This document shows, one piece after another, positions 35,701 through 48,300 of a stretch of 64,000 bases of DNA. The stretch is from Botryotinia globosa (Eukaryota > Ascomycota > Leotiomycetes > Helotiales > Sclerotiniaceae): assembly GCA_014898425.1 (NCBI GenBank), contig RCSZ01000006.1, forward strand, positions 682,001 through 746,000. Direction: 5' to 3'. Made by a program: the position numbers and the translations under genes. Position 1 is the first letter of the stretch. The number at the start of each line of letters is the position of its first letter. The notes under the pieces are model-generated. The model was not told the DNA's origin and made no database searches. It saw only the letters and a list, made by a program, of their open reading frames with translations.

Positions 35701-35881
35701 TGTACCGATCAGAAGACCAGGCGGGGGAAGGGGTGGATTGGGACAAAAAAGAGGATTGGGATTTTCAGGCGGGAAAAAGCCAGTGCCAGTGCCGGCACCA
35801 GATCCAGGTTCGGATACTAATGCAAAACCAAAAAGTAATGCGGATTTCAAGAAGATGTTTTTGAGTGGTGGAAAGGAATGA
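32723..35881 (+). CDS. U4/U6 snRNA-associated splicing factor PRP24 (SART3-like)
   Basis: Single exon, 1052 aa. It anneals U4 with U6 snRNA and recycles U6 in the nucleus. As in filamentous fungi and animals (SART3), the N-terminal half is a HAT helical-repeat region (about 1-530; IKVVELYDRAISAEPWSNPL, EEAREFWKRLVNTHQKSYIF). Four RRMs follow at about 577-650 (TVIVTNLPPEV), 655-735 (LTLYVTNYPPTA), 743-820 (ELHITSLDSSL; GAGFIVF) and 874-945 (ITLLNVPDTV). The last 12 or so residues, SNADFKKMFLSGGKE, are the conserved Lsm2-8-binding tail. The start is the ATG in a good context (ACAATGG); the frame stays open only seven codons upstream, from a TTG. Confidence 0.94.
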   Translation: MEQSPVGEEEWLALVDEASRNARDLEQRIKVVELYDRAISAEPWSNPLWLARCDWVLSLYTDCRDPDAGWPEDERLVGQELFSLQTAQDLWQEGAAATQFRLNDSHELWNRWITIELELLAKSPTREQVERVRKIFFDRLQIPHAKWDETSQMFSTFLTKYDEPSYESTMVQVTQMGSNARYLYEQREQHELKLQQAVTAGDKEHIASVMKEYLEWETFQTVTKPKKGLPQSPQILAIALYERALASTVLGRDPGTWEDYIAFVQQSYVVNPDAQLGSPLYIVQRATAHCPWSGSLWARYILLAETQNLDFSSIEDIKHAATSTGVLDRDGTMDEVIEVYTAWCGYLRRNTIDKPLEDEAFDVADAGLPGSLEAVQDWGRRLHKREYTDPLFKIERIMIQYLTQKGSIEEAREFWKRLVNTHQKSYIFWQQYYSWEMTVRYLNKSSNLPSMVLSRALRTKDLDWPEAIMELYISHCNNYEDAHTLLGTKDLVRRQFQLVTKRREKLAIEQAELYAQQQQQIVSPEATDEDSPGNSKRKREPTSEDTTDGNTQKKIKNEQSTADAEALRQQHLTRDRENTTVIVTNLPPEVTQTKVRQYFKEYGHINSLTLKTEADKLSSTCLIEFRSNDDVQSAFLRDGKFFGENQIKVESGTGLTLYVTNYPPTADENYMHTLFKDCGEIFSIRWPSLKFNTHRRFCYITFRKAEAASAATQLDGKLLENKFKLVAKYSDPAAKKQREGATAEGRELHITSLDSSLKEDDLKEVFGKYGKVESVRILRTFKGESKGAGFIVFEKKDEATAALELDKTKLKSSILHVELTQARNYKPIATSKEKGTSASPAPDVDGDTMMSPASTTDNPHMNQHALHQPSEAGNRTITLLNVPDTVNDARIRAIAEPFGNIIKVVLRPDHQGAIVEFEDVNSAGKASLGLENHEIAPGRRLRTGGMKDLFAQSSEVKSDRIVIGQNGKKEKERASTSTGIGAGTSTSNFMQPSVPIRRPGGGRGGLGQKRGLGFSGGKKPVPVPAPDPGSDTNAKPKSNADFKKMFLSGGKE

Positions 35882-36512
35882 ATGAATGGGATGGAATGGA
35901 ATGGAATGATAATTAATGGATTGCAGTGTTACTACGTAATAAGAACAGGCTAGCTAGCTAGGGTTAGTTAGGTAGAGAGCACATAGTGAATCAGATGTTT
36001 ATATCTTTTCTTTGCTAAATTTGTCTATCGTCTCTTTGTAAATGATAATTGATTGCCATGTGTACAAAGTCGAAAATCGTAACGAGATTCAATGAGCTTA
36101 GGAATATATATGGAAGTAGCGTTGTAATTCATTATAACCGTCACATCAAAATGCATCATCAAATGATATTACATCACAATCACTTTTCCATCCAATATAA
36201 CCTTTGTCTACCTAGGTAATCAGTAAAATCAAGATATGAATAGTTAAAAAGGAAGTAAAGTTATAGCATTTTATTATCTTGTCTGATCAGAGGGAATGTT
36301 ATATTGATATTATATAACCTCATAATAAATACTGAGTCGTTCGAGAAGTTGGATAATACCTACATGTATTATTTTCCTTCAACGGATGATCCATCCTATC
36401 CTATCCAATGAAATCCTATAAATAAGCATTCAATCCCAATTCCAACCCAGAAAAACAAGAAAAGCCTACTTTACTTCACATCACATCACATCACTCCACT
36501 CCTCTCCTCCCC
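35882..36512. other. Intergenic between converging PRP24 and ICL genes
   Basis: 631 bp between two 3' ends. A short GGAATG repeat follows the PRP24 stop (35,888-35,912), and CTACCTAGGTAATC lies near 36,210. No gene. Confidence 0.55.
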
Positions 36513-38335
36513 CTAATGAAACTGATCCTCCGTAACCCCCTTACCCATCGCACTCGTACTACTCACACCCCCCGTGACCATCTTCAACAACTCATCTGCA
36601 TAATTTGCCCCGGACCATTTCTGATGCTTCACCACATCCACACCGAGATCCATTTCCGGTTCTTGCACCAATTCTCCGTAGGCGCGCATGCCCTGTTTAC
36701 TATACGCCTCAGCGAAGCGATGACTAATCAACGCCGTGGTGTGTAAACCGGCGAGCGTGATGAATTGCCAACAATAGCCGAGTTTGGAAAGACGCTGAAT
36801 GTACGTTTCCTGTTCTGCTCTGGGCATGGCGGTTTTCCAGTTAAAGGAAGGAGAGAGATTGTATGCGAGTTTCTGATCGGGATATACGGCGTGCACGCCC
36901 GAGGCAAATTCCTCGGCTTGTTTGTAGTCTGGGAGTTTGGATTCCATCCAGATGGCGTCGGCATAGGGGGCGTATGCGATGGCCCGGTTTATGGCACACC
37001 CGCATCCGCCTTGAAGTCGATAGTAGCCTTCTCGTGTGCGAGGAGCGTCCCAGTCCCAGTGAATGTCAACGCCTGTGATGGTTCTGGCGAGGGCTCGGGC
37101 TTCGGAGTTACTTTTTCCTTTGACTTCGGTTAAGAAGCGCGAAACAAGATCGTCGGATTTGGTGTTAGGGTTGGATTTGATAGTGGCGATGACGGCATCG
37201 TTGAAGAGTTTGAGACCAGCTTGAGCGGTCCAGGTATCTTCGATTGCTTGGAGTTCTGCACCAGTCTTACCGGCACGCTCACCGGCTATCATTAAGTCGT
37301 TGAGAGGTTGGAGATTGGGGTTTGTGGAGCCGAGAATATAAGCATGGTCTCGGGGATCGATAGTTGTGGTAATTAAAGTAGCAGCTTCAGCATCTGTACG
37401 GGCAATAGCAAGGAGGTCAGAACCTGTGTGATATGTTAGTTTGTACTCTTCATCTCATCAAAGGAAGTATAGAGTTTGACATACCCATAATATCAGCCTG
37501 AGCACGAATAGCAACCAAACGATTGATATGTTCACTGATAGGAACGAGAACCTTTCCAGCCATATGTCCACATTTCTTGGTACCAGGAGCTTGATCCTCA
37601 ATGTGAATCCCCGCAGCTCCCTTCTCTATGAACAATTTTGTTAATTTCATAACGGCAGTGAGACCACCATGACCAGTATCAGCATCTGCGATGATGGGAC
37701 GAAGATAATCGACGTTTTGGAGTTTAGCTCGATCGGCTTTCGAGGCGGTCATTACCCGTTCTTCACGTTGTTTGCGGTCATGGAAGAGTTGGGCCATGAA
37801 GAGATGTGCTACTTTATTTGGAACTGTGGTCTAGAAAATGTTAGTGGATTGGAGGCAAGAGAGGAAGGAGGTGGACTTACATATGGATAATCTGCGAGAT
37901 CTGGACCAGGTTCATCGGAAGCAGATGCAGTAGATGATGATTGCCATCCAGAAACATAGACTGTATCCAGGAACTTTGCCATTTGAGTCAACATGGTAGG
38001 TTCCAAGCAACCATATGTATATGAAGCATCTTTGTTCTGGGGTTTTTTTTGACATTAGTATCTATCTGCCATTGTCATCAAGATACATCAGGAATGCATA
38101 CCTTGAATCTTCCTTCCAAGATCTTCCAAAGCTTTTTCGATTGTGCATTACTTGGATATTCAATCTTTAAATTTCCCCTCTTTGCTACAATCTGCTCTGC
38201 AGTAAAAGCTCTCTTGGTATATCTCCATCTCTCATCTGCCCACCATTGCTTAACAGCAGCAACTTCTTCTAAAAAGATCCTCTCTTCTTGTTCTGGATCT
38301 ACAGAAGTACCGGCCATTCTGTTGGTAGAAGCCAT
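36513..38335 (-). CDS. Isocitrate lyase
   Basis: Four exons, complement(36513..37423, 37485..37830, 37881..38036, 38102..38335), 548 aa. It cleaves isocitrate to succinate and glyoxylate, the first committed step of the glyoxylate cycle, needed for growth on acetate and fatty acids. The signature KKCGH with the catalytic Cys is at about 215-219, followed by [30 protein letters not shown] supplies Mg/substrate ligands. The later region has [31 protein letters not shown] and [11 protein letters not shown]. The C-terminus ends TEDQFH, with no SKL-type peroxisomal signal. Introns are 50-65 bp. Three CCTCGG/CCGAGG motifs lie upstream (see regulatory entries). Its 3' end converges on PRP24. Confidence 0.96.
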
Positions 38336-38684
38336 CTTGTATGTGTATGTATGGATAGAGGGTATATAAAACAAGAAATAAGTCTCTTTTGCGAGTAACT
38401 TCTTTCAAGTTCTGAAGAATTGACGTTCAGTTAGAATGTGAGAAGTGAAGAATCCTATGTATCTTTAGGAATGTAGAGTATTGAACTAGTAATCAATCTT
38501 TGATATTCCAAGAGTTATAAAGTAAACAATGTCAAACACAGCATCGAAAGAAAATACAGAAACAGAGAGTTCCAAGGTATATAGCTATATATTCCCCTCC
38601 TCCTAAGAACCTACCCGGCCCAAGGCCCGAACTAACTTGCTACATCGCAAGCTCATGACAAGACTCATTCACAATCGTTTGTAT

Positions 38685-38690
38685 CCTCGG
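38685..38690. promoter_or_regulatory. CCTCGG motif (FarA/FarB-like site) 1
   Basis: CCTCGG about 350 nt before the ICL ATG. In Aspergillus this hexamer is the core recognised by the fatty-acid regulators FarA/FarB, which induce isocitrate lyase. Assignment here is by motif and gene identity only. Confidence 0.4.
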
Positions 38691-39316
38691 ACCATCAAGG
38701 AATCCTTTGCCATCCATGGATCAATATACAAAGCATATGGTTGGTTGCTCGGATCAAAGGGAGAGCTTCAGGAATGCCGTGATTGGATACATTCCCGAAA
38801 ACTGGGGAAAACAGAGGTACCATTTTAGTGAGCTTGGCTCTCTAGATCTGATGCGTTTTAGTGTAACATCTTGCGGTTGACTTTTTGACTTTTTTGTTAT
38901 GACGAATGCGGAATCATGGATAGATGGGTGGTGGTTGGTGGTTGGAAAGAGTTGTGAAGATATTTGCTGGTCCTTAGATGTATATCAATTCTGCAATTCT
39001 GAGTCGTGTGCTTCTTTACCTACTATAGCATCACCCATCCATCTACTTTACCATTTACCATTAATTTCATTCCATCCAAAGCTCCAATCTCATCATCAGA
39101 ACATCCATCCCTCATACGGTCAGACTGCCCAGTGCCCAGGCGTAAGAATCATGTAAGACATGCTCTTGGAGAGTTACATCTCAGCTACCACCTAACATGT
39201 GTTTCCACACACGCAAAACTCGACGTTATGTTATCGTAAACATGTGAAGACCAAGACGCTCGAGAATTCCAAAATAGATACGATAACCCCAGATCTCACA
39301 AGGGTTAAGATTTCTG

Positions 39317-39322
39317 CCGAGG
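39317..39322. promoter_or_regulatory. CCGAGG (reverse CCTCGG) motif 2
   Basis: Second copy of the hexamer, on the other strand, about 985 nt before the ICL ATG. The distance makes a role less certain. Confidence 0.25.
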
Positions 39323-39388
39323 GGGAGGTTGTCCAATGCGGAGGAGGGGATCAATGTTTGAATTTCTGAGAGGGAGGTCCAATAAATG

Positions 39389-39394
39389 CCTCGG
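39389..39394. promoter_or_regulatory. CCTCGG motif 3
   Basis: Third copy, about 1,055 nt before the ICL ATG and 67 bp from copy 2. It lies closer to the trehalase 3' end (39942) than to ICL, so it may be incidental. Confidence 0.25.
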
Positions 39395-39941
39395 CTTGCT
39401 TAACCTTACCCCTTCATTTGTAAAGGTTGATCCGGTTATCGCCTTGGTACTGTTCCGAAAAGATAATTATTTCCGATCATGCTTTTTGTAGTCCGACTAT
39501 AGGATGCGATTTAGGAAGTAAAGGCTAGGCATTCTGTGAGGTATTTATGTTTTCAGTCATATATTCTTCGTCCATGTAACCTTACGAGCGTATTCTGTCA
39601 ATAAAAGGAAGTGATGCGTAGAAAAGCCGAGAAAATTCAGATCATCAATGAACGTTCAATGCATACATGTACAATGTCATCAGCAATTTTGCCGGTATAT
39701 TAGTTTCTTACAGGGCAGCACAGGTCTGCTATTTTGCTTCTAACATATACATATCTTCTTTAAAGTCTCCATGCCCCCAGAGCAAATGCTCACTGCATAT
39801 CCTCACCATCCCGATGGTTTCAACTATCAATTCGAGAATTCGAGAACTCGAGAATATTTTTGAATGCTATCGAGGCACTCAAAGGGTATAGAGCAAAAAC
39901 GCAAATATCGTTAACGCATTAAACAGCCCATCTTTGTATAC

Positions 39942-42346
39942 TCAAAGGTTCATGGCCTTAGTGTACTGCTCCCAAGGAGTAAGTGTTCCTAGGGTTCGTC
40001 GCATATGTGCATTGATGATTTGAAGTCCGTAAACATAACTGGCATTAACCCATCCGAAACTAGAATTTGTTAGAACTTTGCCGTTGATCAAACACGTTGG
40101 TATCACTCACCCTTCTTTAGCAACTCCCTTGAAATCCGATCCTTGGTTGCCATATTCTGCATCAACCTTGTGAGGATCAATCACTCTGGTCACATCGTAT
40201 TTTTCAACCACCACACCATTGAAATCAACAAACGCTGTTGTGATCATGAACAACCACTTGTAAGCAAGTCGTTCGGCCTCTTCCTGATAATTGTATCGTA
40301 GTAGTCCCGTCCAAGCTAGCATTTGCTGTGGAGCCCAGCCATATGGGTAATCCCATTGACGATTGGGTCGGTCTAATCCAACGGCACCACGAGACTCTTC
40401 GGTTCCAGAAAGTAAACCTCCAGCAGCTTCAAACTTGGGAAGAGCGTTAGTGACGAGACTGGCTGCTTGCTGTGGCGAAGCAACACCTGCCCACATCGCC
40501 CAGAAGGTAGTAGCACTCTCATATGTGCACTGCTCTTGCTTCAGGGTGTTATAGTCAAAGTACATGCCCTTCTCTTTGTTCCAGAGGTATTTATCAATGG
40601 CCAGCTTACGACCTCTGGCTCTTCGGTCCCACATTGAAGAAGTTTGTAGCTGACCAGGCGTCATATCGCCCACGCAAAACTCGGCTGGAACCTCAAGCTT
40701 GTCTTGGAAAAATGTACGGATGGTATGTGCGATATCCTTTTCATATTTATAAAGAAGAGAGTTAAGATCGATCGTTGCCAGATCTGCGCAAACCCTTTCC
40801 AAACGGTAGGATGTGTCATGACCCGATTCACGAACTGCTCGATCGTGTAGGAAGTAATCGTCCAATTCCTCTTCCACAACTTTTCCATTATTGTAAGCAT
40901 CAACAAATTCTTTGAAAGACATGTTGTGCTTCTTAGCATAAGGTGCCAGCAAATGTTCGAAATGCGATGCTTCAGTCTCTGGAGGTACACCAAGACCTTC
41001 GGGGCGATATCTCGATAGACCCGTCACTGGGTCATATCTTGGTTCCGCCGCCCACACGCTATGGTATTCCTTGATGGCGGCAAGAATGGCCGTCTTTAGA
41101 AAGTCCAATGACCCTGGCTCATGCTTGATCTTGTCAAAAACTCGAAGGGCCATATCTGTCAAGAATGGTGGTTGAGAACGACATAAATAGTATGACCTAG
41201 TGGCGTTGAGGATCTTTCCATAATGTTCAATGCAAAAGCAGAAGTTTTGTACCATCGACTTGGCTAAGTGTACCTTGTCGTTGACAATTAAACCGAGTGA
41301 TTCCATATAACTGTCCCATCCATAAAGTTCGTTGAATCTACCACCTGGTACTACGAATGGTAACCCCTTGAGAGTCTTCTCGCCTGTTGATGGATCTATA
41401 ACTTCCTCCATGGCAACAGCTAAAAGACCAGGCTTGGAATTCATATCACGAACAACTTCTGGTGTAATTTTCTCAGGTAGCCAACAAACATCTAGACGCA
41501 CTTCAGGTCTATCAGTTGCCACTTTGGTATAGTATGCATGCTGTTCAGGTGCACCCCGTGGTATGTAGATACGTGGACGGGGATCATCGGTCCAATCCTT
41601 AGGATCACGCCCAGCAATCTCAATCACCGAGCCATCGATTCTACGAGTCAGGCCATCCCAGAACGAGCCTTGTATCAATCTTGAGAGGCGATTGACAGGA
41701 TTCTCATTGAGGCGGGATTCGTCCAAGATAATTTGCTCTCTACCATTTTCCTTCGCCAAAGTCAATTCCTGTAAAAGATTCGATAGCATATAAGTCCCAC
41801 GAATGTCGTATCTTCTAAATCCGTTCGATGTAGCGGTTCCGAGAGGAAGAGTCTGCCCCAAAATTTGTCAATTAAGAATCTGAGCGAATAAAATGCCTGC
41901 AATATCTTACCTTTGGCCCTACATCTTCAATTGTAATCTGGTGGTTGTCATCTGTGTCTTCCTGTTTTCGAAGGGCTTCCAGTGTCGAGTCAACTTGTAT
42001 CAAGAATTTGCGTCCATGATCCCCGATATCATCTGCACATATGCGTATTAGTCAATGAGATTTTGCGAATCAGAATATATGCAACTGACCATGACTGCCT
42101 CTCCTCTTGGGCTTTTCTAATCCTGAGATGGGTGTGGAGAAGGTGCTCTGATTCTGCGAGGAGTTAGATGATGGTTCGAAAGGTTAACAAAAGAAGTGCC
42201 GTGCTTACTGAAGAGTATGTACGGGTTCGGAATTGGCGAAAGGATTTCTGATTCGTATCGTTGCTGTAGTAAACATGTGCCGCAGCGAATGGATCGATTT
42301 CACTGGAAACGCTAGAAGTACGATGCTTTCGCAATGGCGAGGTCAT
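39942..42346 (-). CDS. Neutral (cytosolic) trehalase
   Basis: Five exons, complement(39942..40059, 40111..41852, 41911..42032, 42090..42153, 42209..42346), 727 aa. Glycoside hydrolase family 37; it splits trehalose to two glucose in the cytosol during germination and stress recovery. Signature 1, [15 protein letters not shown], lies at about 277-291, and signature 2, [10 protein letters not shown], at about 600. No signal peptide. Regulation is visible: RRGS at 63-66 is a cAMP-dependent kinase consensus, and [12 protein letters not shown] at 93-104 is the calcium-binding loop typical of neutral trehalases. Both come from short 5' exons and confirm the splicing. The small last exon supplies [15 protein letters not shown]. 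One stress-response-type AGGGG occurs at 42635-42639, about 290 nt upstream. Confidence 0.96.
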
Positions 42347-45300
42347 TCTACAGTCGGATAGTTCTTTGGTAGGCGTTTGTAATTTTGCAATCTGGTAATA
42401 TCTCTGGACAATTATCGAAACGGTGACGTCTGAAGAAGTTATAAATTCCGGGTGCAGACAGTGGGGTGAGAGGTGGGGGGGGATGATGATGTTTGTAGGT
42501 GGTTTCTGGAAAAGATATACGATAGAGCGTAATCGTAGATAGATGAGAGGAAGAAGAATTGAATATTGAATGTCAATGTGAATATGAATGTAGTAGATTT
42601 TAAGGAGATAGAACTGTTGTTATCTCCACAAAAAAGGGGATAAGTGTATGGAATTCGTGGTGTGTTGGGTGCCCAGGTGGAATAATGGCGGAAAGTTCGA
42701 AAATGATTTCAAAACGTCAGCAGAAATGTTTGATCATGGCTGGCTTGCTGGTTTGCTGGTTTGCTGGCTTGCTGGCTGGCTGGCTGGCTGGCTGGCTGTA
42801 GCTGACTACAAGACAAGTATCGTGATCTATACCACCTACCTAGGTAGCGTTATCGATGCCGCCGCACGATCCCAATTAAATATAACCACAACATTCAATA
42901 TCTTATGTTCAATGTCTACTTGGTAATGTCTAACCATCCTTCAATCTTGCCTGCACTTTCTCTTCACCTCACCCAACTCAACCGGTACTATTCAATCACC
43001 AAATCTTGCCCAACCTACGAGATGAGAGTGATTTGAAGCTTCGATCCTTTCAATTGATTCATTTACAACAACTTCTGATCTTTTTTCAATTTTTGGGGTT
43101 TGTCTTTGATGTCATTCTCTTGTTTGTCCTTCACCGCCTCCAAGCCGCCCAGATGCAGTACTTTGTATGAACACAACATGACATTTATCATCTCAGACCT
43201 CGGGATGCATTAGTGACGATACTCTTGTCGATTGAGCCAATCATAGCATACTGTTAATCAAAACAGTGGATCCCGTGGCGCTCACCCATCTTACCATCTT
43301 ACCATCATCGTCGACCAGCTCTTATCCCATTGGACAGCCCTAGGTTATAAGGGCTGGAGAAGGGTTAAGGGTTCAATCTTCGTGGGGGTTACGTCGTGAC
43401 AGCGGCGTCCGGGTTCGGGTTTGGCTTCCGCTACTCTTGTCGTATACCTGGGTAGCTATTCCAATACAACACAACACACCACAACATCTCAACCTCAACC
43501 TCAACAAAGCAGAGTATGGACAAAGGCAACGGGTACATTCAACACCACTACTCTTCAAACATTGAACATGTCGCTAATCCATCGTGGTAAGGAGTTTGAA
43601 CCATATTCGTCCCATTCCACATATACTGACTGCACTGCACAACTTGCAGATTGATTTGTGCACTGCCCCTCGAAGATGATCCAGACTCCTATTCTCAACC
43701 TTCATCCATATTCAGAGAAGAAGAATTTCTTGGGGCCGGTGGGCTACAAATCTTTGTATACTGGTCTTGTTCGAAATTCAAGAGCAGCACTAGTTCTACG
43801 ATCTTCTTGTCGGCCTTACCTCGCACTATACAAAGGATCAAGATGAGATCAAGATAGAATGGCTCAGCGAAGTACAATACGTACCGAATAACTCGGGTGT
43901 CATATTGAGCTAGAAGAAGCCTGTCACCGAGCCGATGTTACATTCCATGTTGTCATCGCCATGTGAACAAAGTAGTACAAGTACACCACCGGAAATTATA
44001 AGAAGCAATTTCAGCTTGTTAGGATATGTGGCTCGGTTTGCCATGGTTACAATTACAATCATGTGTTTAAATCGACAATGGGGGGGGGGGTTCATGTACT
44101 TGATACAATCACCTCAGTCATGCTACTTCCTTACGGCTTTCAATTCGACTGCCGACGTGTAAGCCAGAAGATGGTGCTCAAACCGGCTTTGGTCTCTGAT
44201 GATCACGGTGAACCGAGATCTAAAGGAATTTGAGTTATCGCAATTTCCAAGAATCAACATCTTTGCTATTTATTAGACGCAAAGAAGAGCGTTGCCAGAT
44301 TAACCCAGGCAACTGAATTGTCTCAGAAATTATTACCTCACGCTCACAGATTCATCTTGACTTTCAACTACACTCATATCTAAGGTCTTGCCAAGGATGC
44401 TAGGCAACCAAATATTGCCTCCAACCTGTTGCTATCCATACGATGACTCACAAATTAATGACCAGATGTCGAATACTATCATACATTGAATCAAAATCCT
44501 TCAATCGTGGAGAAAGAAATAACTAGATCCACTGGTTACTATATGTCTTACAAATATGAGTTATTCTGAATCGATCATTGAGCCCTGCGGAATCACTACC
44601 TTCATCCTCAAAAGGACTCTTCTAAATTTTGGGCCTCGGAACCTCAATTTGTCAATTTCACTATTTTTCTTTGTGAGAGCGCAAGTGACAGCTTCACCCC
44701 GACAGAATGGTTTTGGTCAATCACAAGCGATGCTGAGTGCAGACTGTCAACATAGGCGATGTAGGCAGAAGCATTTATATACGGCCTAATTTGGCTCTTG
44801 GACTACAAGATGGCTTTAAGTAAGAAAATGAAGCAACAACCTTATGAATATTGCATAGTGATCCAGCGTCAGTGTGGCATGGATTCGAGATCACCAAATC
44901 GCCCACAACTTCTGAACCACTGAGCTTTCAGACTAGTGACGGACAAGCTAGATTTAATAGGTCAGCCTTATGGGCAAAAGTAGGCGCACGCTCATATGGT
45001 CCTGGAGCTTAGAGGAACTTGTCAATATGCATCAGAGCCAAACCTTTTGTTGGTCTCCCTTGCTTTCTAAGCCATTTTCCACGGTGTCGAACGATCTGAC
45101 TAATTTCCAACCCTTTGGAAAAGATCTATCTTAGGAGCACTAAGAGCTGGCGGAGTTTCATGCTAACAATTGTGAGGGCTCGATTGTTGTTGAGACACTC
45201 AGCTTTAGCGGATCTTTGAGGATATTTCACCACGCGCTCCTCAATGATAATGAAAATCAGCCTTATATGCAGAAACCACCCAAATGCTAGCCACCAGGGA

Positions 45301-48300
45301 GGATGTTTCCACCGCAATTTGCCTCTTTAGGCACCGTCTACAAACATCATTCGAACATCAGGATCTTCATGCGTCAAGTCATTATTATCTCAACTCCTTG
45401 GATGTACCGATTTACGCACGGGACGTTCAGCGAAAGGTTGAAACATATCCCTATGTTCGCAAAATATAGCTTTCAGTTTACAGCATCAAAGAATCGGTTC
45501 CGAGCTATGCAAAATTACAAGGGACGTTTTGTAAAACAAAGATTGAATGTCATGTGTACTAAACGACTCTAGACAACACCCTGGTCTCGACACGCCAGAA
45601 TTTCGTGATTTTCTTGTATTAAGCCTACGGAGATTATGCCATGCAGGTTTTTCTCACAGATACATTTTATTGGGCGATATTAGATGATAACTCGCCGATA
45701 CTATGTGGAGATAGAGCCAAAAATGAATCAATTGCTTGATGGCGGACAGATGCGGCAGGATTTATCGAGCGTTTGGAGACAATAGGCTCTTTGAACTCTG
45801 GACAAAACATCCAAAAGGAGAAGAAAGGCCGCTTTCAAAGCATTGCCTGATATCCACACTACCTGAACTGGATATTCATCCAACGCTAATTTTGTGAGTC
45901 GTTCTTAACCATACTCCATAGGTGAAGAAATGATCCAACACTGTGGTACACTGCCTAACATTGACATTAGCCGACAGAGCTGATCTCCACGGATGCTTGC
46001 CGAGACACGAGAAGCAAAGACTAGGTAATCAGGGGCGTGCATCAATACGATAAAAAAAAGAGTCTGAGCAGTACATTGAGAACTCACTCCATCTTCCTTT
46101 GAGTCAAGGGTCGTGTCACTTCAAGCTTCCAGATTTTCTCCCACTTCTATGCCTCCTTTCTCTTCGGTATTTGGGCGCCGAGACAAGTATTCGGGAAAGG
46201 AACAATTGTAACGATTGTAATAGGATCTTTCAGCCCCTCCCTTCCCTCACCCCCAAAATCTATTTTGTTCCTTCTTTTTTTTTCCCTTCAACAGAGGCCT
46301 CAGATGGTTTTCCCAAATATTATCTACCCGAAAAGAGCTTGGGCCCAATCAGCTACAAATCTCCGAAATTAAGTTGTCCATGCACCCTGAGGCACCGTGG
46401 TGAAATATGTCGTGTCCGTTTCATGATGTAGTATAATATACAATGGAAATAATAGACAGACCTCTCAAAACACATCCAATTCGAATTTTTAACCTCTTTG
46501 ACTTCAAGGGTCTCGTCTCCTCGTTCTTTCGTACTCGGAGTTATACAATCACGATTTGTTGAGTACAATTGATGATACCAATCGGAGTTTATCATGATGT
46601 GCGATTTATATCGATATGGCTGATAGTTCTTTATTGTTCCAGTCAGCCAAGCCAGGATTTCAATTGAACAATGCCTCGATCATCTGCGTCTGCCGAGTTT
46701 ATACTGAAGAGTACTTCGAATGAACACTCATGGACTTTCGAATTCTTATCAGCTTGTCTATCACTTGACAACGGGTGTACGATAACCAACTTACAAAATC
46801 ACAATTGAAGATCATTTGCACGTAGTGGTTCTTTTTCCTGATATAGTTTACCTATCTCGAGCCTATCTACCTAGTACGGTGAGTCTTGATATTGATATCG
46901 GGAAAACTGTCCCAAAATGTCCTGTAGGAAAAAGTGGGAACTCTTTAACTTTAGACTAGGAAGATATTAAGTCTGATCTCCAAACTAGCTGATTTTCCAA
47001 TCTACATCACAGATATCAAGTTTTTGGAAGACCTCCTAGCGTGCTGAGTGACGGGTTCTTCTCAACCTGATCCCTGAGATCAGGACCTGGAATCGGTTTA
47101 GCATTTCCAACAATCATATGCTAAGCCCAATTCCGCCTTTTGGGAATTGATAAAGAATTACTTCAAGCGATGGAGAGCTGCTGTAAAAATCCATATATCA
47201 AATGGAGATGAACCCCCCACCTAGCACATAAGATAAGAGAGGCTGACACATATTAGGATAACCCTCGATAATTAAGATTTGGTGGGCGAACTTTCACTAT
47301 CTAGTTTTGAATCTAGATGCAACCTACTCGAGAATCTCGAAATCTTGAAAATGCCATGCCTTGGTGTCATTAACTTATCAACCAATGGTTTTAAGTTTGG
47401 TTGACTTTTCCCTAGTATTTGGTAATAGTTTGACATGGCCTTGATGTAGCACCGCATCAACGCTGGTTTTTGATCCTTGGCTTGGTATGTCAATCAATGG
47501 GGCTGGAAATATATATACCACTCGCCATCTGTGAGATTTGCAGGTTTGATATTCAGTTGAAGTAAGTACCATACAGTTTACAGCATCTAATCATTCATCA
47601 TCGTACAGTGTCGATCGTAGGAGAAATTTTCCATTTAACTTTTGAGCCGCTGTGCAATTTCCTCGATGCCTATACCAAATCCAATTCAGAGGAACTACTG
47701 CAGCCATCCGAAGCCAAGTCCTTGTAATGATCTTTTGGGTTGGCAACTAAGGTAGGTACGCGCAAAATATGATGCGAGCTAATTGAGTAATTTTATGTAC
47801 GAGCGTCATAGTAAGTTGTTCCAATATACATGGTCACCATATAATCATGATTTTGAAATGCTCGATTGAGAAAGTCAAGGACTAAAAAATTAAAGTCCTC
47901 ATATGTAGTCCTCATAGACAACAAGCGTACAACGGAATTTTCCAAATATGGTTTACAACGGTGAAGATCATTGTAGATCTTCCAAAAGGACGCCAAGTCC
48001 ACAGTGAGTCTAGCTCAGAAGTTTACCTGCAGGGGCAGAGTCTTTTCGCCTAATCACAAACTGACATCCTAGTTTATTGTCAATCGCTTCATCATTTCCA
48101 ATAGACCGAACCTACTCGCTTCTGTCTACCTCATGTTTTAATTGTCAAAGCTGTCCCGGGAACGCACAGCATCAAAAATAGTTTCGTCTGAATCCTAACC
48201 AAGCTTGGGACAGTCACACCCGGGTAGCTCTGAACTACATTTCTTTAGTCTTGGACTCGGCGTCTGATACGCTTTGTAGCATCATGAAGGAGGGGTTCCT

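Larger units (their letters stand above)
38336..39941 (-). promoter_or_regulatory. Upstream region of isocitrate lyase
   Basis: 1.6 kb between the ICL start and the trehalase stop. On the minus strand TTTTATATACCC sits about 25-40 nt before the ATG. Frames at 38637-39239 are short and unsupported. No gene seen. Confidence 0.5.

Noticed and set aside
34478..35850. Minus-strand frames opposite PRP24 (up to 163 codons)
   Set aside because: Antisense shadows of the RRM region.
36513..36524. Peroxisomal targeting signal on isocitrate lyase
   Set aside because: The C-terminus ends DQFH, not an SKL-type tripeptide.
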